Shown: positions 34,821 through 43,520 of the stretch, in pieces
Position numbering within the stretch: the stretch's first letter is position 1
How the letters are laid out: every line of letters begins with the position of its first letter
NCBI GenBank assembly: GCA_947497985.1
Contig: CANMIX010000007.1
Location: 1-64,000, forward strand
DNA length: 64,000 nucleotides
Reading direction: 5' to 3'
DNA from: an uncultured Paracoccaceae bacterium
GTDB lineage: Bacteria; Pseudomonadota; Alphaproteobacteria; Rhodobacterales; Rhodobacteraceae
Program-made: the position numbers and the translations under genes
Notes under the pieces: generated by a model
The model's database searches: none
Told to the model about the DNA's origin: nothing
Seen by the model: only the letters and a program-made list of their open reading frames with translations

Positions 34821-34861
34821 TGATTTGCCCCGAACCTAAGGACTGATGGAGAGGGGCAACC

Positions 34862-35677
34862 ATGGATATGACAGAGATCGCAGCCCGCGGGCTTGTGCTG
34901 TTGGGCTGCGGCAAGATGGGATCGGCGATGCTTGCCGGTTGGTTGAAGGGCGGTTTGCCCGCAACATCGGTCTGGGTTCAAGATCCCTATCCGTCGGATT
35001 GGGTAAAAGCCTCCGGCGTTCATGTGAACGTGGAACTTCCTGAAAAACCGGCAATTGTTCTGATCGCAGTGAAACCCCAAATGATGGGTGAGGCTTTGCC
35101 TGTCCTAAAAGGGTATGGCGGCGGTGGTACCTTATTTGTCTCGGTTGCTGCAGGCACGTCCATTGCGCAGTTCGAAGGTATCCTTGGCGCAGACACACCA
35201 ATTGTGCGCGCAATGCCAAACACTCCTGCTGCGGTGGGCAAAGGGATTACGGCCATGGTCGGCAATGCGCCTTGTGGTGCCTCAGATCTGGATGGGGCTG
35301 ACATGTTGCTGGCTGCAGTTGGGCAGGTGGTGCGCCTGAATCACGAAGGTCAGATGGACGCGGTTACTGGTGTGTCGGGTTCTGGTCCCGCCTATGTGTT
35401 TCACATGATTGAAACACTCGCGGCGGCTGGCGTGGCACAGGGCCTGCCAGATGATTTGTCCATGGCCTTGGCCAAAGCCACCGTGGCAGGTGCTGGTGCG
35501 CTTGCAGAATCGGCCGATGAGAGCCCCAGCCAGCTGCGCGTCAACGTGACCAGCCCCAATGGAACCACGCAGGCAGCGCTTGACGTGTTGATGAATGAAA
35601 CGGACGGTTTCCCGCCGCTGCTGCAACGCGCGGTCGAGGCGGCCACCAAACGATCCGAGGAATTATCCCGTGGCTGA
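34862..35677 (+). CDS. proC: Pyrroline-5-carboxylate reductase
   Basis: A 271-residue NAD(P)H enzyme making the last step of proline synthesis. The Rossmann motif is LVLLGCGKMGSAMLAGWL, followed by VRAMPNTPAAVGKGITAM, the dimerisation-domain signature VTGVSGSGPAYVFHMIETL, and NVTSPNGTTQAAL near the C-terminus. GGAGAGGGGCAACC precedes the ATG. It overlaps the next gene by 8 bases, implying cotranscription. Confidence 0.95.
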   Translation: MDMTEIAARGLVLLGCGKMGSAMLAGWLKGGLPATSVWVQDPYPSDWVKASGVHVNVELPEKPAIVLIAVKPQMMGEALPVLKGYGGGGTLFVSVAAGTSIAQFEGILGADTPIVRAMPNTPAAVGKGITAMVGNAPCGASDLDGADMLLAAVGQVVRLNHEGQMDAVTGVSGSGPAYVFHMIETLAAAGVAQGLPDDLSMALAKATVAGAGALAESADESPSQLRVNVTSPNGTTQAALDVLMNETDGFPPLLQRAVEAATKRSEELSRG

Positions 35678-36020
35678 ACTCTCCTTTGATGATTTTATGA
35701 AAGTCGATGTGCGCACGGGACGTGTTGTCCGGGCTGAGGCTTACCCCGAAGCGCGCAAACCTGCGATCAAGATGTGGATCGATTTTGGCGATGAGATCGG
35801 TGAAAAGAAAACCTCAGCCCAGGTGACTGCGCATTACGATCCTGACAGTCTGGTTGGGAAACAGGTGCTTGCAGTGGTGAATTTCCCACCGCGTCAGATC
35901 GGCAAGTTCATGTCCGAAGTCCTTGTTCTAGGGCTGCCGGATGAGAACGGCGAAGTTGTGCTGATCGGACCAGACGGTGACGTTGAGGTGGATGTTCCCC
36001 TGGGCGGGAGGCTGCATTGA
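35670..36020 (+). CDS. CsaA-like tRNA-binding protein
   Basis: From the GTG at 35670, preceded by CGAGG, the product is 116 residues and consists of a single tRNA-binding OB fold (EMAP II/CsaA type): FMKVDVRTGRVVRAEAYPEA, QVTAHYDPDSLVGKQVLAVV, and FPPRQIGKFMSEVLVLG. Such proteins bind tRNA and have been described as export-related chaperones. The longer frame upstream of the GTG is proC read out of frame. It overlaps both proC and the next gene. Confidence 0.85.
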   Translation: MAELSFDDFMKVDVRTGRVVRAEAYPEARKPAIKMWIDFGDEIGEKKTSAQVTAHYDPDSLVGKQVLAVVNFPPRQIGKFMSEVLVLGLPDENGEVVLIGPDGDVEVDVPLGGRLH

Positions 36021-36976
36021 CCAAAGTACTGATCGCACGCCGCATGACTGCCGGTGTGGAGGCGCGTGCAAAGACAGAATTCGACGCAGTTGTCCGTATG
36101 GAAACCGCGCCGATGTCCGAGGACGAAATGGTCGCGGCTTTGTGCGACTACGACGTTGTCATGATGTCACTGGGCGATCACTTCACTGCGGACATTTTTG
36201 CCAAAGCAGGCGCGAACTTGCGCTGCAAACTTCTGGCGAATTTTGGCGTTGGCTTCAATCATATCGATGTCTCTGCCGCAAAGGCCGCGGGTGTGGCTGT
36301 GACCAATACGCCGGGTGCCGTGACTGACGCAACGGCGGATATTGCGCTGACCTTGATGCTGATGACCGCACGTCGGGCTGGCGAGGGGGAGCGCTCTGTC
36401 AGAGCCGGCGCCTGGGAGGGCTGGCACCCGGTGCAATTCCTCGGCACTCATATGAGCGGTCGACATGTCGGTATTCTGGGCATGGGGCGTATTGGCCAAG
36501 CGATTGCACGGCGCTGTCACTTCGGCTTTGGCATGGAGGTGTCCTATGTGGCGCGCAGTGACAAGGAGCTGAACTTTCCAGCGACGCGTTGTAGGGATGT
36601 GCAGTCTTTGGCCGCGCGTGTCGATTTCTTGGTCGTTGCCGTGCCAGGCGGTGCTGATACGCAGCATTTGATCAATACCGATGTGTTTGAGAGCATGAAG
36701 AACACTGGTTTTTTGATCAATATCGCGCGCGGGGAAGTTGTCGATGAGATAGCGCTAATCCATGCGCTTGAGAGCAAGAAAATCGCGGGAGCCGGGTTGG
36801 ATGTTTATGAGTTTGAACCCAAAGTGCCCGAGACTTTGCGGCGAAGGGAAAACGTAACTTTGCTGCCGCATCTCGGTACGGCCGCAGAGGAGGTGCGCAA
36901 CGATATGGGGCACATGGCGCTGGACAATGTAGCGGCCTTTATCATCGGGCAGGCATTGCCAAATCGTGTATCTTGA
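36017..36976 (+). CDS. D-glycerate dehydrogenase / glyoxylate reductase (GyaR type)
   Basis: A 319-residue D-2-hydroxyacid dehydrogenase. The cofactor motif is GILGMGRIGQAIARR, with the catalytic residues R (INIARGEVVDE), E (DVYEFEPKVPE) and H (LPHLGTAAEEV) all present; FGVGFNHIDVSAAKAAG is typical of glyoxylate reductases. It interconverts glyoxylate/glycolate or hydroxypyruvate/glycerate. The start is a TTG that overlaps the stop of the tRNA-binding gene (TTGA), with GGGAGG upstream. It is distinct from the GhrA-type gene at 4.9 kb. Confidence 0.9.
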   Translation: MTKVLIARRMTAGVEARAKTEFDAVVRMETAPMSEDEMVAALCDYDVVMMSLGDHFTADIFAKAGANLRCKLLANFGVGFNHIDVSAAKAAGVAVTNTPGAVTDATADIALTLMLMTARRAGEGERSVRAGAWEGWHPVQFLGTHMSGRHVGILGMGRIGQAIARRCHFGFGMEVSYVARSDKELNFPATRCRDVQSLAARVDFLVVAVPGGADTQHLINTDVFESMKNTGFLINIARGEVVDEIALIHALESKKIAGAGLDVYEFEPKVPETLRRRENVTLLPHLGTAAEEVRNDMGHMALDNVAAFIIGQALPNRVS

Positions 36977-37051
36977 TTAATCGGCCCCAACGACGCAAAT
37001 GCTCCCGCCCGGCGGAGACGCGCAGATGCGCATCACCTTCCGTTGGGCCGG

Positions 37052-37080
37052 GCAGCGCACCTGTAGTGCGCTGCGGGTGT
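37052..37080 (+). terminator. Probable terminator of the proC operon
   Basis: GCAGCGCAC and GTGCGCTGC form a perfect 9-bp stem with a 5-base loop, followed by GGGTGTTTT, about 75 bp after the glyoxylate reductase stop. Confidence 0.6.
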
Positions 37081-37137
37081 TTTGCGGCAGACGTTCCGTA
37101 TCTTTTTGCGGCTTAGAGAACATGAGGAGAAATACAG

Positions 37138-37215
37138 ATGCGCATTGTTGTAGCAATACTTTGCCTAGGCCTTTTGGCAGCTTGCAGCGGCGTGCCATTG
37201 GTGCCCCTGATCTAA
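37138..37215 (+). CDS. Very small lipoprotein, 25 residues
   Basis: A 26-codon frame with a good ribosome binding site (GAGGAGA, 7 bases before the ATG). The product starts MRIVVAILCLGLLAACSGVP and ends LVPLI. The hydrophobic stretch leads into a lipobox LLAAC, so after Lgt and signal-peptidase II action only ten residues would remain. This is the size class of entericidin-like and other tiny envelope lipoproteins. Function unknown. Confidence 0.6.
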   Translation: MRIVVAILCLGLLAACSGVPLVPLI

Positions 37216-37275
37216 GAGCCAAAACGTTATTCACGCTACTTCATACGTCTGTTTCGGAAAGCCGTCGCTGAACTA

Positions 37276-37375
37276 GGCGTGTCAACACGCCGGGCTTGCC
37301 CGGCGCTCGGCCCAAGGCCGCATAAGAGGGGCTCGACGAAGTCGAGGCACACGCGGGCGCGGGAGTGCCTCGACT
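37276..37375 (+). repeat. Hairpin-rich repeat, copy A
   Basis: Five overlapping inverted repeats: GGCGTGT/ACACGCC (37276-37291), GCCGGGC/GCCCGGC (37289-37304), CGGCC/GGCCG (37308-37320), CTCGAC/GTCGAG (37332-37346) and GTCGAGGCAC/GTGCCTCGAC (37341-37374). The last two share one strand and so are alternative pairings. The segment aligns with 63560-63640 with compensatory stem changes. Confidence 0.7.
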
Positions 37376-37404
37376 GTTTGTATGGTTGATCTCGAAAATG
37401 CGTT

Positions 37405-38154
37405 TCAGAGTTTGGATACGCGTGTGTGTGTCTCGGTCACTGTTTCAACCCGCTCCGAGTAACGGTCGACAAGGTAGTCTTTGCGTCCGCGTACAAGATA
37501 GGTGAATTTCACCAGTTCTTCCATCACATCGAACACGCGGCGATAAAATGGACCTTCGGGCAGGCGCTCACCTTCATTGAATTCTAACCATGCTCTTGCG
37601 ATCGAGCTTTGGTTTGGGATTGTCACCATCCGCATCCAGCGGCCTAAGATCCGCATCTGGTTCACGGCATTAAAGCTTTGCGACCCGCCAGACACTTGCA
37701 TCACGGCAAGGGTTTTGCCTTGCGTTGGGCGGATCCCACCTTGGACGGACAATGGCAGCCAATCGATCTGGGTTTTCATGATCCCGGTCATGGCGCCGTG
37801 GCGTTCGGGTGATGACCAAACCATGCCTTCGCTCCAGATTGCGAGGTCGCGGAGTTCCGCGACTTTTGGATGGTCGGCCGCTCCTTCGTCATCCGGGAAA
37901 GGCAAGCCCGATGGGTTGAAAATCTTCGCCTCGCAGCCAAGCGCCGTCAGGATGCGGGCACATTCTTCGACAACTTTGCGTGAATAGCTTACGTCCCGCA
38001 GTGAGCCGTACAGCAGCAAGATCCGCGGCGCATGCCCCGGATCATCGCTTGCGGCAAGGCCTGAGGTATCAATAGGTTGAAATGCATCTGCATTTACAGC
38101 CGAAAGGTCGCTCAGATCTGGTGTCCCAGATCCTACGTCGTTTTTGTCAGGCAC
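37405..38154 (-). CDS. arsH: ArsH-family NADPH-dependent FMN reductase
   Basis: A 249-residue flavodoxin-fold protein. [20 protein letters not shown] is the FMN-binding start, [19 protein letters not shown] is the ArsH/NADPH-FMN reductase signature, and [20 protein letters not shown] follows. ArsH oxidises trivalent organoarsenicals or protects through quinone/azo reduction. No other ars gene is seen here. Its start lies inside the end of the upstream gene (8-base overlap), so the two are translationally coupled. Confidence 0.9.
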   Translation of the reverse strand: MPDKNDVGSGTPDLSDLSAVNADAFQPIDTSGLAASDDPGHAPRILLLYGSLRDVSYSRKVVEECARILTALGCEAKIFNPSGLPFPDDEGAADHPKVAELRDLAIWSEGMVWSSPERHGAMTGIMKTQIDWLPLSVQGGIRPTQGKTLAVMQVSGGSQSFNAVNQMRILGRWMRMVTIPNQSSIARAWLEFNEGERLPEGPFYRRVFDVMEELVKFTYLVRGRKDYLVDRYSERVETVTETHTRVSKL

Positions 38155-38605
38155 TGTCTTCTTCCAAGTGAAGCTTCATGTCGAGCAACACTTGCTGTAA
38201 AAGCACTGTTTCTTTCAAGAGCCGTTTTGCTTCATTCACGGTAATAATGCCGTCTTCCATGGCGGACTGATATTCGCTCATCAAAGTTGCAAAACGCTGG
38301 CTGAGGGCAATGACATCTGCATTCACCCCACCAGGGCGCGACGTGCAGTCCGAACTGTTCCCATAGGACAACGTGATGTTGCGCAAATCCGCCAAGGCAG
38401 ATGTGACATGCGGGAAAGATGAGGCACCTTCCAGTCGCGCAACGGCGTCCACCGGCATGAAACGGTCAGAATGTTCCGAGTTCTCTGAGTAATAACGCCC
38501 CAAAGTCGCCTTGGATTTCCCGGTGATCTCGCAAGCAGCTTCGATGCCCACGTCCTTCACCAGTGCTTCAGTGTGCTTTTTCAGATATGTACCAATGTCT
38601 GCCAT
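38147..38605 (-). CDS. Hypothetical protein with phage-CII-like HTH, coupled to arsH
   Basis: A 152-residue protein from the ATG at 38605 (AAAGGACG upstream). The N-terminal third, [20 protein letters not shown] followed by [15 protein letters not shown], looks like a helix-turn-helix; the C-terminal half is helical ([40 protein letters not shown]). I recognise it as a common Rhodobacterales hypothetical protein of unknown function. Its 3' end overlaps arsH. A regulatory role is inferred from the HTH only. Confidence 0.65.
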   Translation of the reverse strand: MADIGTYLKKHTEALVKDVGIEAACEITGKSKATLGRYYSENSEHSDRFMPVDAVARLEGASSFPHVTSALADLRNITLSYGNSSDCTSRPGGVNADVIALSQRFATLMSEYQSAMEDGIITVNEAKRLLKETVLLQQVLLDMKLHLEEDSA

Positions 38606-39104
38606 TCTCGTCCTTTGCCACTCGCCCTTGTCCAATTTCTTGGGGAACTCGCGGAATAATTTCCCATTTCAGATGTGTAAAGGAAATGCGAAATTCTGAC
38701 CATCCCTACCGGGTTTCGTGGGGTTGTGAGTAGAGGGGCGTGGCGAAATCGCATCCTTGCTTACGTAAAGGTCGTTGATTCAGTGAGTGGGCGACGACCG
38801 TTTCAGGGCAATTGGTCTGCCATTTTAGTGCATTCCGACCGCACAGGTTTTGCGTGTGCCGTCGTAGGTTGAAGTTCTGGTTTTGCAGAACCAGGGGCAA
38901 CTGACCGTCTGAACGAGTATTGAAGTTGGTCGGAATGCATGATTTTTCAACAACTTGGGTCTCTCTCTCTCCCTATTGGGTTCCCCTGTGATTTGGACTG
39001 CTGGGTGGTTTGGATGTACGGCTACGTCCGGCTCACGCAGGTCATTGGACGTGTCGGAGTGTCACGCTCTTCCAGAATCTGCCTTGGCTCGATAAACGGC
39101 AGAT
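38606..39104. other. Gene-free stretch, 499 bp, containing a structured element
   Basis: No gene was accepted. The middle holds the element with 12-bp inverted ends (38829-38939). The last 150 bp are the promoter region of the thymidine kinase gene. Confidence 0.4.
38829..38939. repeat. 111-bp element with perfect 12-bp inverted ends
   Basis: TGCATTCCGACC (38829-38840) and GGTCGGAATGCA (38928-38939) are exact inverted repeats. Inside lie two further hairpins, GCACA/TGTGC (38841-38859) and CTGGTT/AACCAG (38877-38894), so the whole could fold as a long-stemmed multibranch RNA or be a miniature inverted-repeat element. No reading frame inside is convincing. Confidence 0.5.
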
Positions 39105-39683
39105 ATGGCAAAACTCTACTTCAATTATTCCACCATGAACGCAGGTAAGTCGGCGATGTTGTTGCAGGCCTCGCACAACTACCGCGAAAATAATATGCAT
39201 ACATATCTGCTCACGGCGGATTTTGACGACCGGGCAGGGGGCGGAAAAATTGCTTCGCGAATCGGTATCGCCGCCGAGGCCGATACGTTTTCCGCTACCG
39301 ATGACCTGTTCGTGCGGATCGCAAACCTTCTTTCTGAACAGAGCCTTTCCGCTGTCTTTGTCGATGAAGCTCAATTCCTCAGCAAGGAACAGGTCTGGCA
39401 ATTGGCACGAGTTGTGGATGACCTAAAAGTTCCGGTTCTGTGTTACGGCCTGCGGGTCGATTTTCGTGGCGAATTGTTTCCCGGCTCCTCTGCGCTGTTG
39501 GCTTTGGCGGATGAAATGCGCGAAGTCCGTACGATCTGTCACTGTGGAAAGAAGGCCACGATGGTGGTGCGCAAAGGGGCTGATGGGCGCATTTTGACGG
39601 ATGGTGATCAGGTGCAGATCGGAGGCCAGGAAAGTTACGTCTCGCTGTGTCGCAAGCACTGGCGCGAGGTGATGAAAAGCTAG
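39105..39683 (+). CDS. tdk: Thymidine kinase (type II)
   Basis: A 192-residue enzyme phosphorylating thymidine in the salvage pathway. The P-loop is [18 protein letters not shown], Walker B is [10 protein letters not shown], and the lasso region is [16 protein letters not shown]. The zinc-binding part has the pair CHCGKKA and the Cys-His in LCRKHW. Length and motifs are normal for the E. coli Tdk group. Confidence 0.94.
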   Translation: MAKLYFNYSTMNAGKSAMLLQASHNYRENNMHTYLLTADFDDRAGGGKIASRIGIAAEADTFSATDDLFVRIANLLSEQSLSAVFVDEAQFLSKEQVWQLARVVDDLKVPVLCYGLRVDFRGELFPGSSALLALADEMREVRTICHCGKKATMVVRKGADGRILTDGDQVQIGGQESYVSLCRKHWREVMKS

Positions 39684-39771
39684 CTGCTGCGCAAAGGTCC
39701 AAGCAGCGCCGACATCTGCTGTGCAAAAAGATGCATTCCCATGCGCGCCACAGCGTATTATACGCGCCCAC

Positions 39772-41172
39772 ATGACCAGCAATCCGCCAGAGCTTCGCCC
39801 CGACCTTGCCCCCAAACCCACGTTGTCCGACGCACCGCGGGACGGACAGCCGACTCTTGGCATGGTGTCACTTGGATGTCCCAAGGCCTTGGTCGACAGT
39901 GAGCGAATTCTGACGCGTCTGCGGGCCGAAGGGTACGGTATTTCACCGGACTATACAGGTGCCGATGCGGTCATCGTAAATACCTGTGGGTTTCTGGACA
40001 GTGCCAAGGCTGAAAGCCTCGATGCAATCGGTGAGGCGCTCAAGGAAAATGGCAAAGTGATTGTGACGGGATGTTTGGGGGCGGAACCTGACTACATCCG
40101 CGAACACCACCCGCGCATTCTTGCCGTAACCGGACCACACCAATACGAACAGGTCTTGGATGCGGTTCATACGGCAGTGCCGCCCAGCCCAGATCCTTTT
40201 GTCGACTTGCTGCCGGCTGCCGGAGTGAAATTGACGCCACGCCATTTCAGCTATCTCAAGATTTCGGAAGGCTGCAACCACAAGTGCAAATTCTGCATCA
40301 TCCCGGATATGCGCGGCAAACTGGCCTCACGCCCGGCACACGCCGTCCTGCGTGAAGCGGAAAAACTGGTGGGGGCAGGGGTGCGAGAGTTGCTGGTGAT
40401 CAGCCAGGACACCTCGGCCTATGGGCTGGATCGCAAATACGATACCCACCCGTGGAAAGACGGCGAGGTGCGCAGCCATATTCAAGATCTGACTCGCGAG
40501 CTGGGACGTCTGGCTCCTGCGGATGAGTTGTGGGTGCGCCTGCACTATGTCTATCCCTATCCACATGTGCGCGAGTTGATCCCGCTGATGGCGGATCCTG
40601 ACAATGCATTGCTGCCGTATTTGGACATCCCGTTCCAACATGCCCATCCGGATGTATTGAAGCGGATGGCCCGTCCGGCCGCTGCGGCCAAGACGTTGGA
40701 TGAAATCCGCGCTTGGCGTGAGACCTGTCCGGATATCACCCTGCGTTCGACTTTTATCGTCGGCTACCCGGGTGAGACTGAGGCGGAATTCCAGCATCTT
40801 CTGGACTGGATGGAAGAGGCCCAATTGGACCGGGTTGGCTGTTTTAAATACGAAAACGTCGATGGCGCGCGCTCAAACAGCTTGCCGGATCACGTGCCGG
40901 AAGCGGTCAAGCAAGAGCGCTGGGAGCGGTTTATGCAAACCGCGCAGGCAATTTCCGAAGCGAAACTAGAGGCCAAAGTCGGCCAGCGCATGCAAGTGAT
41001 TGTGGACGACATCGACGAAGATGGTATCGCCACCTGCCGGACCAAGGCAGACGCGCCCGAAATCGATGGCAATCTGTTCATCGACGAAGGCACCGAGGCT
41101 TTGAATGTGGGTGATCTGGTCACCGTCGATGTGGATGAGGCGGGCGAATATGATCTTTGGGGGCAGCTTTAA
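39772..41172 (+). CDS. rimO: Ribosomal protein S12 methylthiotransferase
   Basis: A 466-residue radical-SAM enzyme that adds a methylthio group to an aspartate of S12. The N-terminal MTTase domain has [13 protein letters not shown] and [20 protein letters not shown]; the radical-SAM cluster motif is CNHKCKFC; then [19 protein letters not shown]; and a C-terminal TRAM domain ([20 protein letters not shown]). The ATG at 39772 is preferred because the leader from the GTG at 39721 has no family counterpart. A palindrome GCGTATTATACGC lies just upstream (39753-39765). Confidence 0.94.
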   Translation: MTSNPPELRPDLAPKPTLSDAPRDGQPTLGMVSLGCPKALVDSERILTRLRAEGYGISPDYTGADAVIVNTCGFLDSAKAESLDAIGEALKENGKVIVTGCLGAEPDYIREHHPRILAVTGPHQYEQVLDAVHTAVPPSPDPFVDLLPAAGVKLTPRHFSYLKISEGCNHKCKFCIIPDMRGKLASRPAHAVLREAEKLVGAGVRELLVISQDTSAYGLDRKYDTHPWKDGEVRSHIQDLTRELGRLAPADELWVRLHYVYPYPHVRELIPLMADPDNALLPYLDIPFQHAHPDVLKRMARPAAAAKTLDEIRAWRETCPDITLRSTFIVGYPGETEAEFQHLLDWMEEAQLDRVGCFKYENVDGARSNSLPDHVPEAVKQERWERFMQTAQAISEAKLEAKVGQRMQVIVDDIDEDGIATCRTKADAPEIDGNLFIDEGTEALNVGDLVTVDVDEAGEYDLWGQL

Positions 41173-41189
41173 GCGCCTAAAATAGGCAG

Positions 41190-41504
41190 TTATTTTTTGT
41201 TCTGTACCTTTGCCAGCTGGTCAAACAGTTTTTTGTTGGGGCAAAATCCTTGCACCTCGTCTTGACGCCCGCCGGGCAAGGCGGACACGTGCAGGGCGCA
41301 GGCATTGTCGCAACTCGAGCTGCGGCATTGCGTCACCAATTGTGAGTAATGGCGTGGATCCAGCTGCCCAGAATGCATAGCCGCGCTTAGATCCAGCCCA
41401 ATAGAGGCGGCAACTTCTTTGGTTAGCCACATGTGGCGATGTACCTGGCCAAGGTGAGGGCGACGGCTGGTTCCCATGAGGGTTTTGCGTGTCTCTGCGT
41501 TCAT
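41190..41504 (-). CDS. DUF6455 family protein
   Basis: A 104-residue protein with the family pattern HRHMWLTKEVAASIGLDLS, SGQLDPRHYSQLVTQCRSSS and C-terminal FCPNKKLFDQL. Cysteines C60, C65, C69 and C88 (CX4CX3CX18C) are well placed to bind a metal or Fe-S cluster. It is the second of two tandem DUF6455 genes, starting 1 base after the stop of the first, so coexpression is near certain. Function unknown. Confidence 0.8.
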   Translation of the reverse strand: MNAETRKTLMGTSRRPHLGQVHRHMWLTKEVAASIGLDLSAAMHSGQLDPRHYSQLVTQCRSSSCDNACALHVSALPGGRQDEVQGFCPNKKLFDQLAKVQNKK

Positions 41505-41505
41505 A

Positions 41506-41802
41506 TCAACGGGCCTGGTGCAGATATGAAAACAGATCAGCGTTGCGGCAGTATTCAGGCGGGTGTTCGGCTTTTGCCGCCGGCTCGGCAGTGTCGTCCA
41601 CCTTGCCCGGCGCTTCGATTTTGGCGAGCCACTTTTGACAGGTTTGGGGGGCGCTACAACGACTGCATCGCAACACTGCTTCGGCGATCTCTTCGAATTG
41701 GAGGCGGCCCGAAACGGCTTCTTCTTCCAGGTCAAGGCCCACGGCCTTGCCCATACGGTCAAACAACTGCGCGTGTTTTTTGATCTTGGCCAAATCGGTC
41801 AT
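41506..41802 (-). CDS. DUF6455 family protein
   Basis: A 98-residue protein: FDRMGKAVGLDLEEEAVSGR, LRCSRCSAPQTCQKWL and PPEYCRNADLFSYL. Cysteines C46, C49, C55 and C85 (CX2CX5CX29C) form a likely metal site, arranged differently from those of the partner gene downstream. AAGGAG precedes the ATG at 41802. It is the first gene of a two-gene unit. Confidence 0.8.
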   Translation of the reverse strand: MTDLAKIKKHAQLFDRMGKAVGLDLEEEAVSGRLQFEEIAEAVLRCSRCSAPQTCQKWLAKIEAPGKVDDTAEPAAKAEHPPEYCRNADLFSYLHQAR

Positions 41803-42008
41803 CCGAGCGCTCCTTTGGATTGGGGTAAGTACTCCCATAGCAAAGGAGGCGACGCGGCTCTTTGACATGTATCAATTAAAACAGGTTATCCGAGATGTGG
41901 ATTTCCGCACAGCGTGAAACACGTTGTTCTGCACAAGTTTTTTCAGATGCGCGAAGGGTATTCGCTGTGGCCAAGAATGGTCCAAGCATTTAAGGCGCGC
42001 CCAAGCAT

Positions 42009-42395
42009 TCAGTTCTTCAGCGCATCCAGATAGGCGCGCGTGGCATCTTGAACGCGGCGGAACCGGTCCCCGCCCAGCTTTTTGCCACCGTACCACCGTG
42101 TGACGATGATCACGTGATCTGACAGCCCGTCACGCTCCATCATGCGCAGGATCACCATGGCTGCACCGCTTTCACCATCGTCAGCCTTTAAACCACCCGT
42201 CGGCAGTATCGCGGCCCATGTGTTGTGGGTGGCCTTGGCGTAAGCGCGGTCTGATTTCAAGTCACGCAACACGGTGTCCACATCCGCACGCGATTGCACT
42301 GGGGCACCGCTCACGGCATACTTGGAGCCGCGATCGGTCAGAACAACACCCAGTCGGTGCAGCTCCGGAACTTGCCCGGTGTCTGAAGTCGGCAT
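42009..42395 (-). CDS. YigZ/IMPACT-family protein
   Basis: A 128-residue protein matching the UPF0029 N-terminal domain: KYAVSGAPVQSRADVDTVLR, AYAKATHNTWAAIL, DDGESGAAMVILRMMERDGL and VTRWYGGKKLGGDRFRR. The usual longer YigZ has an extra C-terminal domain, absent here. Family members are associated with translation control and nucleic acid binding. Its ATG overlaps the stop of the upstream M48 gene by one base (TGATG). Confidence 0.85.
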   Translation of the reverse strand: MPTSDTGQVPELHRLGVVLTDRGSKYAVSGAPVQSRADVDTVLRDLKSDRAYAKATHNTWAAILPTGGLKADDGESGAAMVILRMMERDGLSDHVIIVTRWYGGKKLGGDRFRRVQDATRAYLDALKN

Positions 42396-43096
42396 CAGTT
42401 CAGGCCAAAGCGGCGGATGGTTGCTTCGACCACTTTGATACGATCCGGATTGGAGGGGTGGCTGCCTAGAAAGCGATCACCTGGGTCTGGTAGACGATAG
42501 AAAAATTTGACACCTTCGCTGGGCCGATAGCCCGCACGATGGGTGATAATTGTACCCAGCTCATCGGCTTCCAACTCGAACTCTTTTGAATATCCACGTG
42601 CACCCACCGTTGCACCGAGGTCTTGGGCATTGGCAACATCTGCAGGAGTGCCACCGGCAAGCGTGGCAAGGCCGCCAAGGATGATCGCACCGGAGATTGC
42701 GTTTTGACGCTGGCGCGCCAGATGATTGCGGATGTGATGCGCAGCTTCATGCGACATTACAAAAGCCAGCTCATCCCGGTTTGCCAGTTGCCGTAGCATG
42801 GCCTGGGTAAAGACGATGCGCGGGCGCCCATTTTTGTCGAGGGTTTGAAACGCGTTTGGTGGCGCGTTGCGGTCCGGATCGATGCTAACATGGAAATCGC
42901 AGTTCAACCCGGAAGTACGGTTGCGGCACTCACGTTCCGCGACGGGCTCCACTACGGATTGAACCGTCGCAAAAGCTGCCCGGTCGACACCCTTTGTGCT
43001 GCGTGCTTGCTGCGCTGTGGTGACCTGAGGTTGATCGACGACCACATCACAGGCGGCAATCGACAACACAGCGATTAACATCAAGATCCGGCGCAT
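42395..43096 (-). CDS. M48-family metalloprotease, lipoprotein
   Basis: A 233-residue protein with a lipoprotein signal ending in the lipobox SIAAC (C16). The M48 catalytic motif HEAAH is at 116-120, with the third ligand Glu in EFELEADELG and HPSNPDRI near the C-terminus as in YggG/LoiP-type proteases. It should act in the periplasm, anchored to a membrane, in envelope protein quality control. AAGGAC precedes the ATG. Coupled to yigZ by overlapping stop and start. Confidence 0.9.
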   Translation of the reverse strand: MRRILMLIAVLSIAACDVVVDQPQVTTAQQARSTKGVDRAAFATVQSVVEPVAERECRNRTSGLNCDFHVSIDPDRNAPPNAFQTLDKNGRPRIVFTQAMLRQLANRDELAFVMSHEAAHHIRNHLARQRQNAISGAIILGGLATLAGGTPADVANAQDLGATVGARGYSKEFELEADELGTIITHRAGYRPSEGVKFFYRLPDPGDRFLGSHPSNPDRIKVVEATIRRFGLN

Positions 43097-43254
43097 TTTT
43101 TGTCCTTTTCCCTTCCGGAATTCCGACCCTGATCATAACCCGTTCGCACGGCAAGGATCAATCTCTGCGCAACCGTGAAGCCTTTAATCGGATCGAGGCA
43201 GGCGTCACATTGCTGTGCCTTGCCAGCATCGCGATCCCGTGTCAGTCTAAACCC

Positions 43255-43500
43255 ATGTTTACAATCGAACATGAATTCGACTCCACGGTGATCACTCTGG
43301 TTGATGAGGGGAAAACCCCATTGCAAGAGGACATCGTTGTCAACGCTTTCTCCGAATGTGTCACAGTAGAGCAAATGGACCCCCGGACAGATCGCTTGAT
43401 GCGACTTACATTGAGCCATGAACAGGTGCGCGATCTTGCGGCGGCTCTTGACTTGCCCGAAGGGATCTATCGTTTGGTGGAAGACGACGCTGAGGATTAG
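43255..43500 (+). CDS. Conserved Rhodobacterales hypothetical protein
   Basis: An 81-residue acidic protein beginning MFTIEHEFDSTVITLVDEG with LTLSHEQVRDLAAALDLPEG near its end. I recognise the pattern from roseobacter genomes, but no function is attached to it. The ATG at 43255 is preferred to the frame opening at 43210, whose first 15 codons overlap the promoter region and look non-coding. Confidence 0.7.
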   Translation: MFTIEHEFDSTVITLVDEGKTPLQEDIVVNAFSECVTVEQMDPRTDRLMRLTLSHEQVRDLAAALDLPEGIYRLVEDDAED

Positions 43501-43520
43501 GTGAGACGTCAGATGGGTGC

